Below are positions 14,949-23,582 of a stretch of 64,000 nt of DNA, one piece after another. Under the pieces are notes generated by a model. That model was not told where the DNA came from. It did no database searches and saw only the letters and a program-made list of their open reading frames with translations. The translations under genes and the position numbers were made by a program. Where the stretch lies: NCBI RefSeq assembly GCF_026626705.1, contig NZ_JAPNKC010000001.1, positions 13,129,641 to 13,193,640 on the forward strand, given 5' to 3'. The DNA comes from Pyxidicoccus sp. MSG2. Lineage in GTDB: Bacteria; Myxococcota; Myxococcia; Myxococcales; Myxococcaceae. Position 1 is the stretch's first letter. Every line of letters starts with the position of its first letter.

Positions 14949-17846
14949 GTGCTCCCCCCGCCGCGACACGCCTTCCGCTCCCTGCTCATCCTCGCCTTCG
15001 TGGCGGGGCTGGGCATGGCGCGCCCTGCGCTGTCCGCGCGGGACGCGGGGGTGGTGGTGCCCGCGGCGGTGGCGGAGTGCGTGGTGCGCTTCGAGGCGCG
15101 GCCCCGCGAGCGGGAGTCCGCGCTGTGCTTCTATCAGAGCGCCCAGGGCCCGGCGGGGCGCGACGCCGCCCGGCAGGAACTGAAGGCGCTGGAGGCCCGA
15201 CACCCCGAGCAGCCCTGGCTCCCCCTGGCGCTGGGACACGTGGAGCTGCTCTCCGGGCCGAGCCCGGCCGAGGAGGCCTACCGCCGTGCGGTCCAGGGCT
15301 TCCGCCGCCTCCAGGACGCGGAGGGCGAAGTGATCGCCGCCATCAACCTGCGCAACGTGCTGGTGACGCAGGGGCGCACGGAGGAAGTCCGCGAGTGGAC
15401 GCGACGCATCGGTGAGGTGGCCCGGGCCTCGGGCAGCGCGGAGTTGAACGCGCGCGCCCTCATCGTCGAGGCCAACGAGCGCTTCGACGTGGAGCACGAC
15501 GCGGGCGGTTCCTTCCGCCTGCTCAAGCGCGCGGAGGCGCTTGCCTTCCCGGACGGCAGCGCCGGCCTCAAGAAGCAATGCCTGACCTCGCTGGCCACGG
15601 TCAGCACGCGCCTCGGGCGGCTGGATGAGGCCGTCGAGTTCTACCACCGCCTGGCGGAACTGGCCCGGAGCACCCGCGAAGGCCCGGAGGAGGCGCGCGT
15701 GCGCGTCGCGCTGGCCAACCTGGCCTTGCGGCGCAATGAGCGCCAGCCGGAGCCCGGCGGCCGCGAGCGCGTCCTGGCCCTGGCCCGTGAGGCACTGGCC
15801 GCGGCGGAGCAGGCCGGCAGCAAGTCGCTGGAGATGATGTCGCTGCGGCTGGTGGTGGACATGCTGGGAGGCTCTCCCGAGGAGCAGCGCGAAGGCGAGC
15901 AGTACCTGCGGCGCTGTCTGGCGCTGGCGGACGAGCTGGCGATGCCCGATCAGCGCATCGCCTGCCTGTGGACCCGCGCGGAGCGGCGGTCCTCGGTGGA
16001 CCCGGCGGCAGCGGACCAGGACTCGGACGCGGCGCTGCGCCTGGCCTTCGAGCTTGGCAATCCGCACACCCTCGCCCTGGCCCTGCGGGGACGCGCGACG
16101 GTGGCCTTGCACACGCAGCCGCTGCCCGAGGCGCTCCGGCATGCCGAGCGCGCCCTCGACGGAGCGGAAGCGCTGCGGGAGCTGCAGCGCAACGCCTCCA
16201 GCCAGGCCGAGGTGTTCGCGAACTGGGCCCGCGACTACCACCGGCTCGCGGGCTGGACGCTGGAGGCGGGCGGCGCGACGGGAAGGCCTCCACAGGTGGC
16301 GCCGCGGGAGGCCCTGGAGCGCGCGTTCCGGGTCAGCGAACGGCTGCGGGCGCGCTCGCTGCTCGACGCGCTGGCGGCCTCGTGGGCGCTGTCCGATGCA
16401 TTCGATGAGCCGGGCCGGCGCGCAGGGCGCGCGGAGGTTCAGCGGAAGCTGGCGGCGGTGCAGCGGCGCCTGCTCGAACCGGGGCTCGCGGCCGGCCCGC
16501 GGGACGCGGCCCTGCGTGAGCTGCAGGAGTTGGAGCGGAGCGAGGAAGAATTGCGCCCGGCTCCTCGGCATGGCGCCGTCGGGTTCCCCTCCCTGGCGAC
16601 CATCGAGCGGGGACTCGCTCCAGACGAGGCCCTGTTCGCCTTCCTCGTGGGCGACGACCAGGACGTCTATGGCAATCCCGCCGGAGGTGCGTGGCTGCTC
16701 GCGGTGACGCGCGAAGGGACGCGCGCCCACCGCCTTCCCGAGCGCGCGCGGCTGACGTCCGCCGTGGCCCTCTTCACCGGCCTCATCGAGCGGCGGGACG
16801 GCTCCGAGGCGGGCGCAGCCGCGGCGCTCCACACGCAGCTCCTCGCGCCAGCGCTGGCCGGGCTTCCCTCCGGCGTGCGCCGGCTGCTGCTGGTGCCGGA
16901 CGGGCCGCTGCACGACCTGCCCTTCGCCGCGCTTCGCGAGCGCCCGGACGGGCCGCCGCTGGTGGCGCGCTACGAGCTGGCGCTGGTGCCGTCCGCCAGC
17001 CTGTTGCACTACTGGCGCCAGCAGCGGCCGCTCGCGCCGGGGGGCGAGGCGCTGGTGCTGGCCGACCCGGACCGGGGAGGTGACGCGCGGGTGGCGCGGG
17101 CCACGGCGTCGGAGCGGAGCGGCGTCTTCGAGGAAGCCGCCCGGCTCGGCGCGCTGCCGGAGGCCCGGTGGGAGGGACACGCGGTGGAACAGGCCCTCCA
17201 GGAGACGACGGTGGCCCCGCGGTTGCTCGTCGGTGCGGAAGCGTCCGAGCGGGCACTCAAGAGCGCCGACCTCGCCTCCGTGCGCGTGCTGCACCTGGCG
17301 GCGCATGCCGTCGTCGACGCGGAGGCTCCCGAGCGCTCGGCGCTCGTCCTTGCCCCAGGGGCGGAGGAGGAGGACGGCATCCTGCAGCCGCGAGAAATCG
17401 CGGAGCTGCACCTGGGGGGAGCCCTCGTCGTGCTGTCGAGCTGTCGCAGCGCGTCTGGCGCGGTGCTGCCCGGTGAGGGCGTGCTGAGCCTCGCCCGCGC
17501 ATTCTTCGAGGCGGGCTCACGTGCGGTGGTGGCCAGCCTGTGGCCGCTGCGGGACGATGAGACGGCGGAGCTCGTGGCCCGCTTCTACCGGCACCTCGCG
17601 CACGGGCTGAGCGCTTCCGCCGCGCTGAGGGCCGCCCAGCTCGAGGCCCTGGAGGACGGGCAGCCCACGTCGGCGTGGGCGGGGCTGGTCGTGCTGGGGG
17701 ATGCGGCGCTGGTGGCGGTGGAGCCACGCAAGCCAGAGGGTACACGCGCCACGAGTCTGCTCCTGGCGGGAGCGGGAGCGGCGGTCCTCTGCCTGCTCAC
17801 CACCGTGCGCGTCTGGCGCCGTCGGCGCTCTCTTCCGAAGCCCTGA
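14949..17846 (+). CDS. TPR-CHAT domain protein, predicted caspase-like protease
   Basis: 965 residues from GTG 14949, one base after the previous stop. A hydrophobic start (FRSLLILAFVAGLGMA) is a signal peptide or anchor. Residues about 70-520 are helical TPR-type repeats (e.g. AEEAYRRAVQGFRRLQDAEGE). The last 350 residues form a CHAT domain with the expected His786 (LHLAAHA) and Cys832 (LSSCRSASG) dyad, then AFFEAGSRAVVASLWPL, typical of the family. A final hydrophobic helix plus RVWRRRRS tail anchors the C-terminus. CHAT proteins are caspase-fold proteases, e.g. separase relatives and the Craspase TPR-CHAT. Topology would put the protease outside the cytoplasm, unless the N-terminal segment is not cleaved. 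Confidence 0.9.
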   Translation: MLPPPRHAFRSLLILAFVAGLGMARPALSARDAGVVVPAAVAECVVRFEARPRERESALCFYQSAQGPAGRDAARQELKALEARHPEQPWLPLALGHVELLSGPSPAEEAYRRAVQGFRRLQDAEGEVIAAINLRNVLVTQGRTEEVREWTRRIGEVARASGSAELNARALIVEANERFDVEHDAGGSFRLLKRAEALAFPDGSAGLKKQCLTSLATVSTRLGRLDEAVEFYHRLAELARSTREGPEEARVRVALANLALRRNERQPEPGGRERVLALAREALAAAEQAGSKSLEMMSLRLVVDMLGGSPEEQREGEQYLRRCLALADELAMPDQRIACLWTRAERRSSVDPAAADQDSDAALRLAFELGNPHTLALALRGRATVALHTQPLPEALRHAERALDGAEALRELQRNASSQAEVFANWARDYHRLAGWTLEAGGATGRPPQVAPREALERAFRVSERLRARSLLDALAASWALSDAFDEPGRRAGRAEVQRKLAAVQRRLLEPGLAAGPRDAALRELQELERSEEELRPAPRHGAVGFPSLATIERGLAPDEALFAFLVGDDQDVYGNPAGGAWLLAVTREGTRAHRLPERARLTSAVALFTGLIERRDGSEAGAAAALHTQLLAPALAGLPSGVRRLLLVPDGPLHDLPFAALRERPDGPPLVARYELALVPSASLLHYWRQQRPLAPGGEALVLADPDRGGDARVARATASERSGVFEEAARLGALPEARWEGHAVEQALQETTVAPRLLVGAEASERALKSADLASVRVLHLAAHAVVDAEAPERSALVLAPGAEEEDGILQPREIAELHLGGALVVLSSCRSASGAVLPGEGVLSLARAFFEAGSRAVVASLWPLRDDETAELVARFYRHLAHGLSASAALRAAQLEALEDGQPTSAWAGLVVLGDAALVAVEPRKPEGTRATSLLLAGAGAAVLCLLTTVRVWRRRRSLPKP

Positions 17847-17847
17847 G

Positions 17848-17881
17848 CGCCCGGCACACGGAGTCGCCGGACGCCCGGGCG
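17848..17881. terminator. Possible hairpin between convergent CHAT and lipoprotein genes
   Basis: CGCCCGG (17848-17854) pairs with CCGGGCG (17875-17881) across a 20-nt loop in the 45-bp convergent gap. Weak because the loop is long and GC background is high. Confidence 0.35.
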
Positions 17882-17891
17882 AAGCCTCTGG

Positions 17892-18629
17892 CTACAGCGT
17901 CTGCTCGCCCGGGCGGGGCGGTGCCTCGCGACGGAGGTTCTCCTCGAACACGATGGCGGTGCCGGACACGACGGAGCCCATCCCGGGCAAATCGTAGGTC
18001 TCCTGGGTGATGAGGATGGCGTCGGCCCCGAGGTGGCACGCCGCGGCCCGCAATTCGACCATGGCACGCACCTGGTGCGGGGACCCTCCGGGGTCGTACT
18101 CCGGGGACAGCTTGAAGTGGAGGCCGGCGATCTCCTGGTAGCGAATGTCGGGCTGCTTCGTGCGCAGGACGGCGAGACGGCAGTCGGGCGGCTTGGCGGC
18201 GAGGTCCGCGACCAGCCCCGAATGGGAGATGTTCACCGGCGATTCGAAGGCGTAGGCCAGAGCCTCGACTTCGTCGCGCTCCCCCGGCCGCCCGTACTCC
18301 TCCGACTCGATGAAGACCTTCTCGCCGCCGAGGCCACAGACCTTGTCGTTCAGCAGCTTCTCCGCCTGGGCCCGGTCGAGCCCCACGCCGGTGAGCACCA
18401 ACCGCCCCACCTTGCGCGTGCGGGGGGCCCCCTCCAGGTCCTGCTTCACGTACTCCACGGCGCAGCCGGCGGGACGCGCCGAGAGCGACGCGGTGCGCTC
18501 CGTCACGTGGACCGCGGGCGGCCGCTGGAGCAGCACCTGCTGCGCCTTGCTCGGCTCGGTGGTGGCACAGCCCGTGCCCGCGAGCAGCGCACACAGGGCC
18601 AGGGGGGACATGGAAAAAAGTACGCGCAT
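17892..18629 (-). CDS. Lipoprotein of unknown function
   Basis: 245 residues. Signal peptide with lipobox LLAGTGC (Cys at about 20). The mature protein has two similar halves, each with a Cys-containing beta-alpha unit: one around PAGCAVEYVKQDLEGAPR and one around PPDCRLAVLRTKQPDIRY, the latter leading to CHLGADAILITQETY. The phrase H/C-x-x-G-A-D-A-x-x-x resembles DUF4156-like and related outer-membrane lipoproteins. Probably a duplicated small domain exposed in the periplasm. ATG 18629. No clear operon partner. Confidence 0.75.
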   Translation of the reverse strand: MRVLFSMSPLALCALLAGTGCATTEPSKAQQVLLQRPPAVHVTERTASLSARPAGCAVEYVKQDLEGAPRTRKVGRLVLTGVGLDRAQAEKLLNDKVCGLGGEKVFIESEEYGRPGERDEVEALAYAFESPVNISHSGLVADLAAKPPDCRLAVLRTKQPDIRYQEIAGLHFKLSPEYDPGGSPHQVRAMVELRAAACHLGADAILITQETYDLPGMGSVVSGTAIVFEENLRREAPPRPGEQTL

Positions 18630-18703
18630 CAGCTCCTACCTTGGTGAGGCGCGCTCTATACCATGGCGGGGGTGACGCGGACGACGTCACCCCCGCGACT
18701 GCA

Positions 18704-19072
18704 TCACCCGCCCGCCTTCATGCAGACGGCTTCCACGTTGTTCCCATCCGGGTCGATGAGGAACGCCGCGTAGTAGTCCGGGCCGTAGTCCGGGCGCGGA
18801 CCGGCGGCTCCGTTGTCCTTCCCGCCCGCCTTCAGCCCCGCGGCGTGGAAGGCACGCACCGCGTCCTGTGTGGCCGCGCGAAACGCGAGGTGCGCACCGG
18901 GCCCCGCGGCGTCTGCCTTGTTGAGCCAGAGCGCGGGCGCGCCCGGCGGACCGAAGCCCGCGCCATCCGCATTCTGACCGCTCACGACGAGCCCGAGGGG
19001 CGCGAGCGCGGCCTCGTAGAAACGGACGCTCGCCGAGACGTTCTTCACCTTCAAGCCGATGTGGTCGTACAT
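18704..19072 (-). CDS. VOC (glyoxalase/bleomycin-resistance fold) family protein
   Basis: 122 residues from ATG 19072, preceded by GGGAG. It starts MYDHIGLKVKNVSASVRFYE and ends with DPDGNNVEAVCMK, the two characteristic ends of single-domain VOC proteins (beta-alpha-beta-beta-beta modules). Candidate metal ligands are His4 and the Glu of NNVEAV. Members include lactoylglutathione lyases, dioxygenases and antibiotic-binding proteins; substrate cannot be told. Downstream of RtcB on the same strand, 68 bp apart. Confidence 0.9.
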   Translation of the reverse strand: MYDHIGLKVKNVSASVRFYEAALAPLGLVVSGQNADGAGFGPPGAPALWLNKADAAGPGAHLAFRAATQDAVRAFHAAGLKAGGKDNGAAGPRPDYGPDYYAAFLIDPDGNNVEAVCMKAGG

Positions 19073-19140
19073 GTCTGCTCCCGTGATTGAGATGGGCGCA
19101 CCGTACGGGGCCGGCACCCGCCAGTCTTACAGGACCTTGC

Positions 19141-20598
19141 TCAGCCCTTGAGCACCGCGAGCGGCACCAGCCGCGCCACCTTGCGGGCGATGCCCGCGGT
19201 CTCCACCGCGTCCACCACGCGCTCCACGTCCTTGTAGGCCGTGGGTGCTTCCTCCGCGAGCTCCGCGTTGGAGGGGCACTCCACGATGATGCCCCGCGCA
19301 TTCAGCGCCTTGCGCAGCTCCGCGCCCACCACCTGTCGCTTCGCGGCGGCGCGGCTCAATTGCCGGCCCGCGCCATGACACGCGCTGCTGAACGACACGG
19401 ACCGCGACTCGCTCCGTCCCGCCATGACGAAGGAGGACGTGCCCATGCTGCCGGGGATGAACACCGGCTGGCCCACCCGGCGCAACGCCCCGGGAAGCTC
19501 CGGGTTGCCCGGCCCGAAGGCCCGCGTCGCGCCCTTGCGGTGGATGCACAGGCGCTGGCCGCCGTACTCCTCCACCTTGGCGATGTTGTGGGCCACGTCG
19601 TAGACGATGCGCGGCCACACGTCCGTGCCGAGCCTCCGGCCAAACACCTCACGCACGCGGTGCGTGAGCACCTGCCGGTTGGACCACGCGAAGTTCGCCG
19701 CGGCGCACATGGCCGCGTAGTAGGCCTGTCCCTCGGGTGAGGAGAACGGCGCGCACGCGAGCTGCCGGTCCACCAGCCGGAGTCCCTCTCGCGCCAGGGC
19801 CCGGTCCATCTCCCGCACCGCGTCCGTGCAGACCTGGTGCCCCAGCCCGCGCGAGCCGGTGTGGATGAGAATCGTGAGCTGTCCCTCGAACAGCCCGAAC
19901 GCCGCGGCGGCCTCGGCATCGAGGATGCGGTCCACGCGCTGCACCTCGATGAAGTGGTTGCCACCGCCGAGCGTCCCGAGCTGGTCATGCCCCCGCTGCC
20001 GCGCCCGGAGGGAGACGCAGGCCACATCGGCGGCGGGCAGGTGGCCGCCCGACTCGATGCTCGGCAGGTCGTCCTCGGTTCCCATCTCCAGACCGCGCAC
20101 CACGTAGGGCACACCCTCGGTCAGCACCCGCTCCAGTTGCTCTTGATTCAAGGCCAGCCGACCGTGCCGGCCGAAGCCCGTGGGGATGCTCCGCGCCAGG
20201 TCATGGGCCAGGGCCGCGATGTCGTCCCTCACGTCGTCGTGACGGAGCCCGGTGGACAGCAGCCGCACGCCGCAGTTGATGTCGAACCCGATGCCCCCGG
20301 GGGAGATGACGCCCTCCGGAAGCAGCGTGCCCGCCACGCCTCCCACGGGGAAGCCGTAGCCCTCATGCATGTCCGGCATGCCGATGGCGAAGCCCTGGAT
20401 GCCCGGCAGCGTCGTCACGTTGACGAGCTGCACGAGGCTCCGGTCCTGCGCCATCTTCCGGAGCAGCTCCTCGTCGGCGACGATGCGGGCTGGCACGCGC
20501 ATGTCCTCGCGGAAGCCCGCGTCCAGCTCGTAGAGCGCGGGCCCGACCTGGCGAAGGCGGGGCGTGAGGGGTTGCTGGACTTCGACGATGGGTTCCAT
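19141..20598 (-). CDS. rtcB: RtcB family 3'-phosphate RNA ligase
   Basis: 485 residues matching the whole RtcB fold. RtcB joins RNA 2',3'-cyclic phosphate or 3'-phosphate ends to 5'-OH using GTP and Mn2+. Visible marks: IGMPDMHEGYGFPVGG, GGIGFDINCGVRLL with the metal-binding Cys, GGGNHFIEVQ, IHTGSRGLGH, and CHGAGRQLSR with His408 matching the guanylylated histidine. All key residues are present. Archease lies 33 bp upstream on the same strand, the usual partner. Likely roles are repair of cleaved tRNA or rRNA; no rtcR-type regulator is nearby. Confidence 0.96.
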   Translation of the reverse strand: MEPIVEVQQPLTPRLRQVGPALYELDAGFREDMRVPARIVADEELLRKMAQDRSLVQLVNVTTLPGIQGFAIGMPDMHEGYGFPVGGVAGTLLPEGVISPGGIGFDINCGVRLLSTGLRHDDVRDDIAALAHDLARSIPTGFGRHGRLALNQEQLERVLTEGVPYVVRGLEMGTEDDLPSIESGGHLPAADVACVSLRARQRGHDQLGTLGGGNHFIEVQRVDRILDAEAAAAFGLFEGQLTILIHTGSRGLGHQVCTDAVREMDRALAREGLRLVDRQLACAPFSSPEGQAYYAAMCAAANFAWSNRQVLTHRVREVFGRRLGTDVWPRIVYDVAHNIAKVEEYGGQRLCIHRKGATRAFGPGNPELPGALRRVGQPVFIPGSMGTSSFVMAGRSESRSVSFSSACHGAGRQLSRAAAKRQVVGAELRKALNARGIIVECPSNAELAEEAPTAYKDVERVVDAVETAGIARKVARLVPLAVLKG

Positions 20599-20631
20599 CC
20601 TCGCCTCGCTGCGGCCAGGGCCGTGGGACGG

Positions 20632-21051
20632 TCAGACGTCGAGCACGACGAAGGCGATGAAGCGGTCCTCGTGCTCGCGAATCTCCAGCCCGTGGAAGGT
20701 GGCGGCCTTCACCGCCGTCTTGAGCACCTCCGGCGTGAAGCCGCGGATGCGCGCGTGCAGCTTCCGCTCGGCGAGCGTGTCCACCACGACGTGCGTGTAG
20801 ACGCGCTTCTTCATGTCCGAGCGGGAGATGAGCTCGTTGAGCCAGTCGACGAGCAGGGCCTCGGTGTCCACCGCGTCGAGCGTGACGTGCTCCTCCTCCG
20901 TGCCGGCCGGTGGCTCCGGCGGACACTCGCCGAGCATGACCTCGGCCAGTGCATACCCCGCCTCTTCGAAGAGCTCCGCCAGGTCGGTGCCCTCGACGCG
21001 GATGCGGACCTCACTGGTGTGCGGCTCGAACTGCCAGGTCCCCGGTTCCAC
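20632..21051 (-). CDS. Archease (RtcB cofactor)
   Basis: 139 residues from GTG 21051, which follows GGAGG. The opening WQFEPHTSEVRIRVEGTDL and the ending FHGLEIREHEDRFIAFVVLDV (split, last residues) are the archease signature; the conserved acidic residues lie in EGTDLAELFEEAG and the C-terminal VLDV. Archease speeds RtcB guanylylation and lets it turn over many times. The open frame continues upstream to 21174, but that part overlaps the divergent gene and looks non-coding. Confidence 0.93.
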   Translation of the reverse strand: MEPGTWQFEPHTSEVRIRVEGTDLAELFEEAGYALAEVMLGECPPEPPAGTEEEHVTLDAVDTEALLVDWLNELISRSDMKKRVYTHVVVDTLAERKLHARIRGFTPEVLKTAVKAATFHGLEIREHEDRFIAFVVLDV

Positions 21052-21172
21052 GCCCCCTCCCCTGTAGTGGGCTGTCCCTTCAAGGTGGAGGCGACTCCGG
21101 GCGGATGCCACCCGGCACGGGGCGCCCCTAGCTTGAAGAAGACCGGTGACCAGGCCGCGTCGGGGGGATGCC

Positions 21173-21862
21173 ATGTACTTCGAGGACCGCGTCGATGCGG
21201 GCCGGAGGCTCGCGGAGCTGCTGCTCGAGCATGGCTATTCGGGAGAAGACACCCTCGTCCTGGGATTGCCTCGCGGGGGCGTTCCCGTGGCCTACGAGGT
21301 GGCGTCCGCACTGGGCACTCCCCTGGACGTCTGGGTGGTGCGGAAGGTGGGCGCGCCGGGCTTCCAGGAGCTGGGGCTGGGGGCGGTGGCGGAGGGAGGC
21401 ATCGCCTACCTCAACCGCGAGCTCATGGAGGAGGTCGGCGCCACCGAGGAGGAGGTACGGGACACGGTCCGACGGAAGAGCGCCGAGGTGAACGAGCGCG
21501 TGGTGCGCTATCGCCAGGGAGCCCGGGCGCCCGCGGTCGAGGGCAAGGTCGTCATCCTCGTCGACGACGGAATCGCGACGGGAGGCACCTTCCGGGCAGC
21601 CATCCAGGCGCTCCGCCTGCGGCATCCCGGTCGCATCGTGCTCGCCGTCCCGGTCGCCGCCTCGCAGGCGCTCGCCGAGCTGCAACCCCTGGTGGACGAC
21701 GCCGTCTGCGTGTTCCCGACGCCAGCGCTGTACGCCATCGGCCAGTGGTACTCCGACTTCCACCAGGTGCCGGACGACGACGTGGTGGACCTGCTGGAGC
21801 AGGCCCGGCTCAATCTCCGCTCGCGACGGCCCTCCCCGCCCATCGAGCCCGCGCACGTCTAG
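21173..21862 (+). CDS. Phosphoribosyltransferase family protein
   Basis: 229 residues. LVLGLPRGGVPVAYEVA at the start and the PRPP-binding loop VVILVDDGIATGGTF in the middle define a type I phosphoribosyltransferase fold. The form resembles the stand-alone family often found next to dienelactone hydrolase or stress genes rather than the housekeeping purine enzymes. ATG 21173 begins MYFEDRVDAGRRLAELL, the usual family start, so it is preferred over the upstream 21146 start. Substrate unknown. Divergent from archease with about 120 bp between. Confidence 0.9.
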   Translation: MYFEDRVDAGRRLAELLLEHGYSGEDTLVLGLPRGGVPVAYEVASALGTPLDVWVVRKVGAPGFQELGLGAVAEGGIAYLNRELMEEVGATEEEVRDTVRRKSAEVNERVVRYRQGARAPAVEGKVVILVDDGIATGGTFRAAIQALRLRHPGRIVLAVPVAASQALAELQPLVDDAVCVFPTPALYAIGQWYSDFHQVPDDDVVDLLEQARLNLRSRRPSPPIEPAHV

Positions 21863-21912
21863 TCGACCGAATCCGGAAGGTCCGAGCCCCGCGTGAATCG
21901 CCAAGCGCTCCG

Positions 21913-23430
21913 TCAGTACATGGAGCGCCGGGTGAAGCCGGCGAGCGCCGCCAGCGGCAGCACGGAGCGCGTGAGGTACGGCAGGCGCCACATGCCACCG
22001 TGGTTGGCGCCCTGCATGATGAGCTCCAGCGGGTGCCGCAGCGGCACGCTCGGGTTGGAGAGCGCGTCGGGGTTGCGCAAGTCGTGCACCCACAGCGCCG
22101 CCATCAGCGCGTTGGTGGTGGCAGGCTCGAAAATCTCGACGCCGAAGCTGCGGGCGCCCCGGAAGCCGGCGGCGAGCAGCGGGTTCTTCACCACCGAGTG
22201 CGTCGCCGTGGACGGCGCGACGTTGATGGACACGCGCTGCCCCGCCGCGCGCGTGACGATGGCCCGCCACTGTTGCAGCCGCTTGGCCAGCGCGTAGTTG
22301 GGGCCCTGCTGGAGGACGATGCAGTCCACCGTTCCGTAGCGCTGGCCGTTGCTGCTCGCGATGATGCGGCCGGTGTTCGGCTGGTACAGCGCGCCGCGGC
22401 TCACCCCGCGCAGCGTGGCCTGGGCCGTGCGCCCGAGCATGCCCCGCTGGGCGTAGCGGGCGGCCACCGCGAGGGAGACGTCCTCGGGCACGGCGAACAC
22501 ATCCGTCGGCGTCGCCATGTACGCGAGCGAGGTGCCAAACCGCGCGTCGCCGAGCGCGGTGACGATGGCATCCATCGCCACCGAGACGCGCACGTGCCGC
22601 TCGCCGTCGAGGTACGCGAGCGACGCGACGTCCAGGTCCCCGGAGAGCGTCCGCAGCCAGGCGACGATTTCCGGCGCCTGGGTGAGCAGGTCCGAGCCCG
22701 CGTGGGCACGGACATACTCAGCGCCCTCCCCTGCCGGCGCGCTGGAGGGGACTGGCGCGAGGAGCCTCCCGTTCCCCGTGGACGCAAGCTCGACGAGGCG
22801 CTGCCACACGCGAGGACGCTGGAGGTCCACCGCGGCCACGTTGGCGCGCCAGCGCATGAGCCACGGGAAGGGGCCCGCCTCCGACGCCGCGCCGAGCAGC
22901 ACCATCGTCCGGTCCGAGAGGTCCAGCCACGCCGGGTTGCGCTGCACCAACCGCAGCGCCTCGGCGTGCGAGGGCTCCATCACGCCCTCGCGCTCCCACT
23001 TCTCCAGCTGACGCAGGAGCGAGTCACCGGAGAGGCTCTGCCCCCGGTACGGCACCTCCCAGCTCACGGGCGCCGAGCGCTCACGCCCTTCGAGCGTGGC
23101 GGTGCGGAAGCCCTCACCCACGGGCGAGGCCATCGCCGTATCGAGGGTGAGGGGCTGGCCGTCGCGCCAGAACTGGAAGGCGCGCCGCGTCGCGTCCAGG
23201 CCGGCGCGCGCGATGGCGAGGGCATTCTCGGGGCTCTCCAGCGAGCGCTCCACCAGCAGGCGCACGTAGTGCGGATAGCGCTCACGCCAGCGCTTCTCCG
23301 CGCGCAGCTCCCGCGAGGCGTCGGCGCCGATGGCATCGAAGGCGGCCTCGAAGACGGCCCGCGCCGTGTCGCTGGTGCTGCGTCGCCCGTCCGGAGTGGA
23401 CGGGAACTGGATGCCGCTGTCGGTCGTCAT
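21913..23430 (-). CDS. Unrecognised 505-residue protein, possibly Rossmann-like
   Basis: ATG 23430 follows AGGGGGC. I do not recognise the family. The start is charged and helical (RAVFEAAFDAIGADASREL). Around the middle, VLLGAASEAGPFPWLMRW and then ANVAAVDLQRPRVW look like a nucleotide- or SAM-binding beta-alpha-beta (Gly-rich loop, then an acidic residue at the second strand end). A second block runs VDCIVLQQGPNYALAKRLQQW. The C-terminus is hydrophobic (VLPLAALAGF), possibly membrane-associated. Codon use matches neighbours, so it is not obviously foreign. Reductase or methyltransferase activity would be inference. Confidence 0.7.
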   Translation of the reverse strand: MTTDSGIQFPSTPDGRRSTSDTARAVFEAAFDAIGADASRELRAEKRWRERYPHYVRLLVERSLESPENALAIARAGLDATRRAFQFWRDGQPLTLDTAMASPVGEGFRTATLEGRERSAPVSWEVPYRGQSLSGDSLLRQLEKWEREGVMEPSHAEALRLVQRNPAWLDLSDRTMVLLGAASEAGPFPWLMRWRANVAAVDLQRPRVWQRLVELASTGNGRLLAPVPSSAPAGEGAEYVRAHAGSDLLTQAPEIVAWLRTLSGDLDVASLAYLDGERHVRVSVAMDAIVTALGDARFGTSLAYMATPTDVFAVPEDVSLAVAARYAQRGMLGRTAQATLRGVSRGALYQPNTGRIIASSNGQRYGTVDCIVLQQGPNYALAKRLQQWRAIVTRAAGQRVSINVAPSTATHSVVKNPLLAAGFRGARSFGVEIFEPATTNALMAALWVHDLRNPDALSNPSVPLRHPLELIMQGANHGGMWRLPYLTRSVLPLAALAGFTRRSMY

Positions 23431-23582
23431 GCTGCCCCCTGGTTCGCGCGGCAGCATGTACCGGTGCCCGTTCCAACGTTCAATGACGGAGTGCGTGTGT
23501 GACGCCTTCACAGCGGCGACACCTGCTCCCTCCCACCCCGGGACGAGGGCACGCCGCCACCACTGGGAGTACCGTCCAAGCC

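Noticed and set aside
14937..17411. 824-codon minus-strand frame opposite the CHAT gene
   Set aside because: His/Arg/Gln-rich with no domain; antisense shadow.
21119..21128. GGGGCGCCCC palindrome between archease and the phosphoribosyltransferase
   Set aside because: A 10-bp GC palindrome is expected by chance at this composition.
19837..23502. 1221-codon plus-strand frame over rtcB, archease and the phosphoribosyltransferase
   Set aside because: Covers four supported genes in the wrong frame or strand; no motifs.
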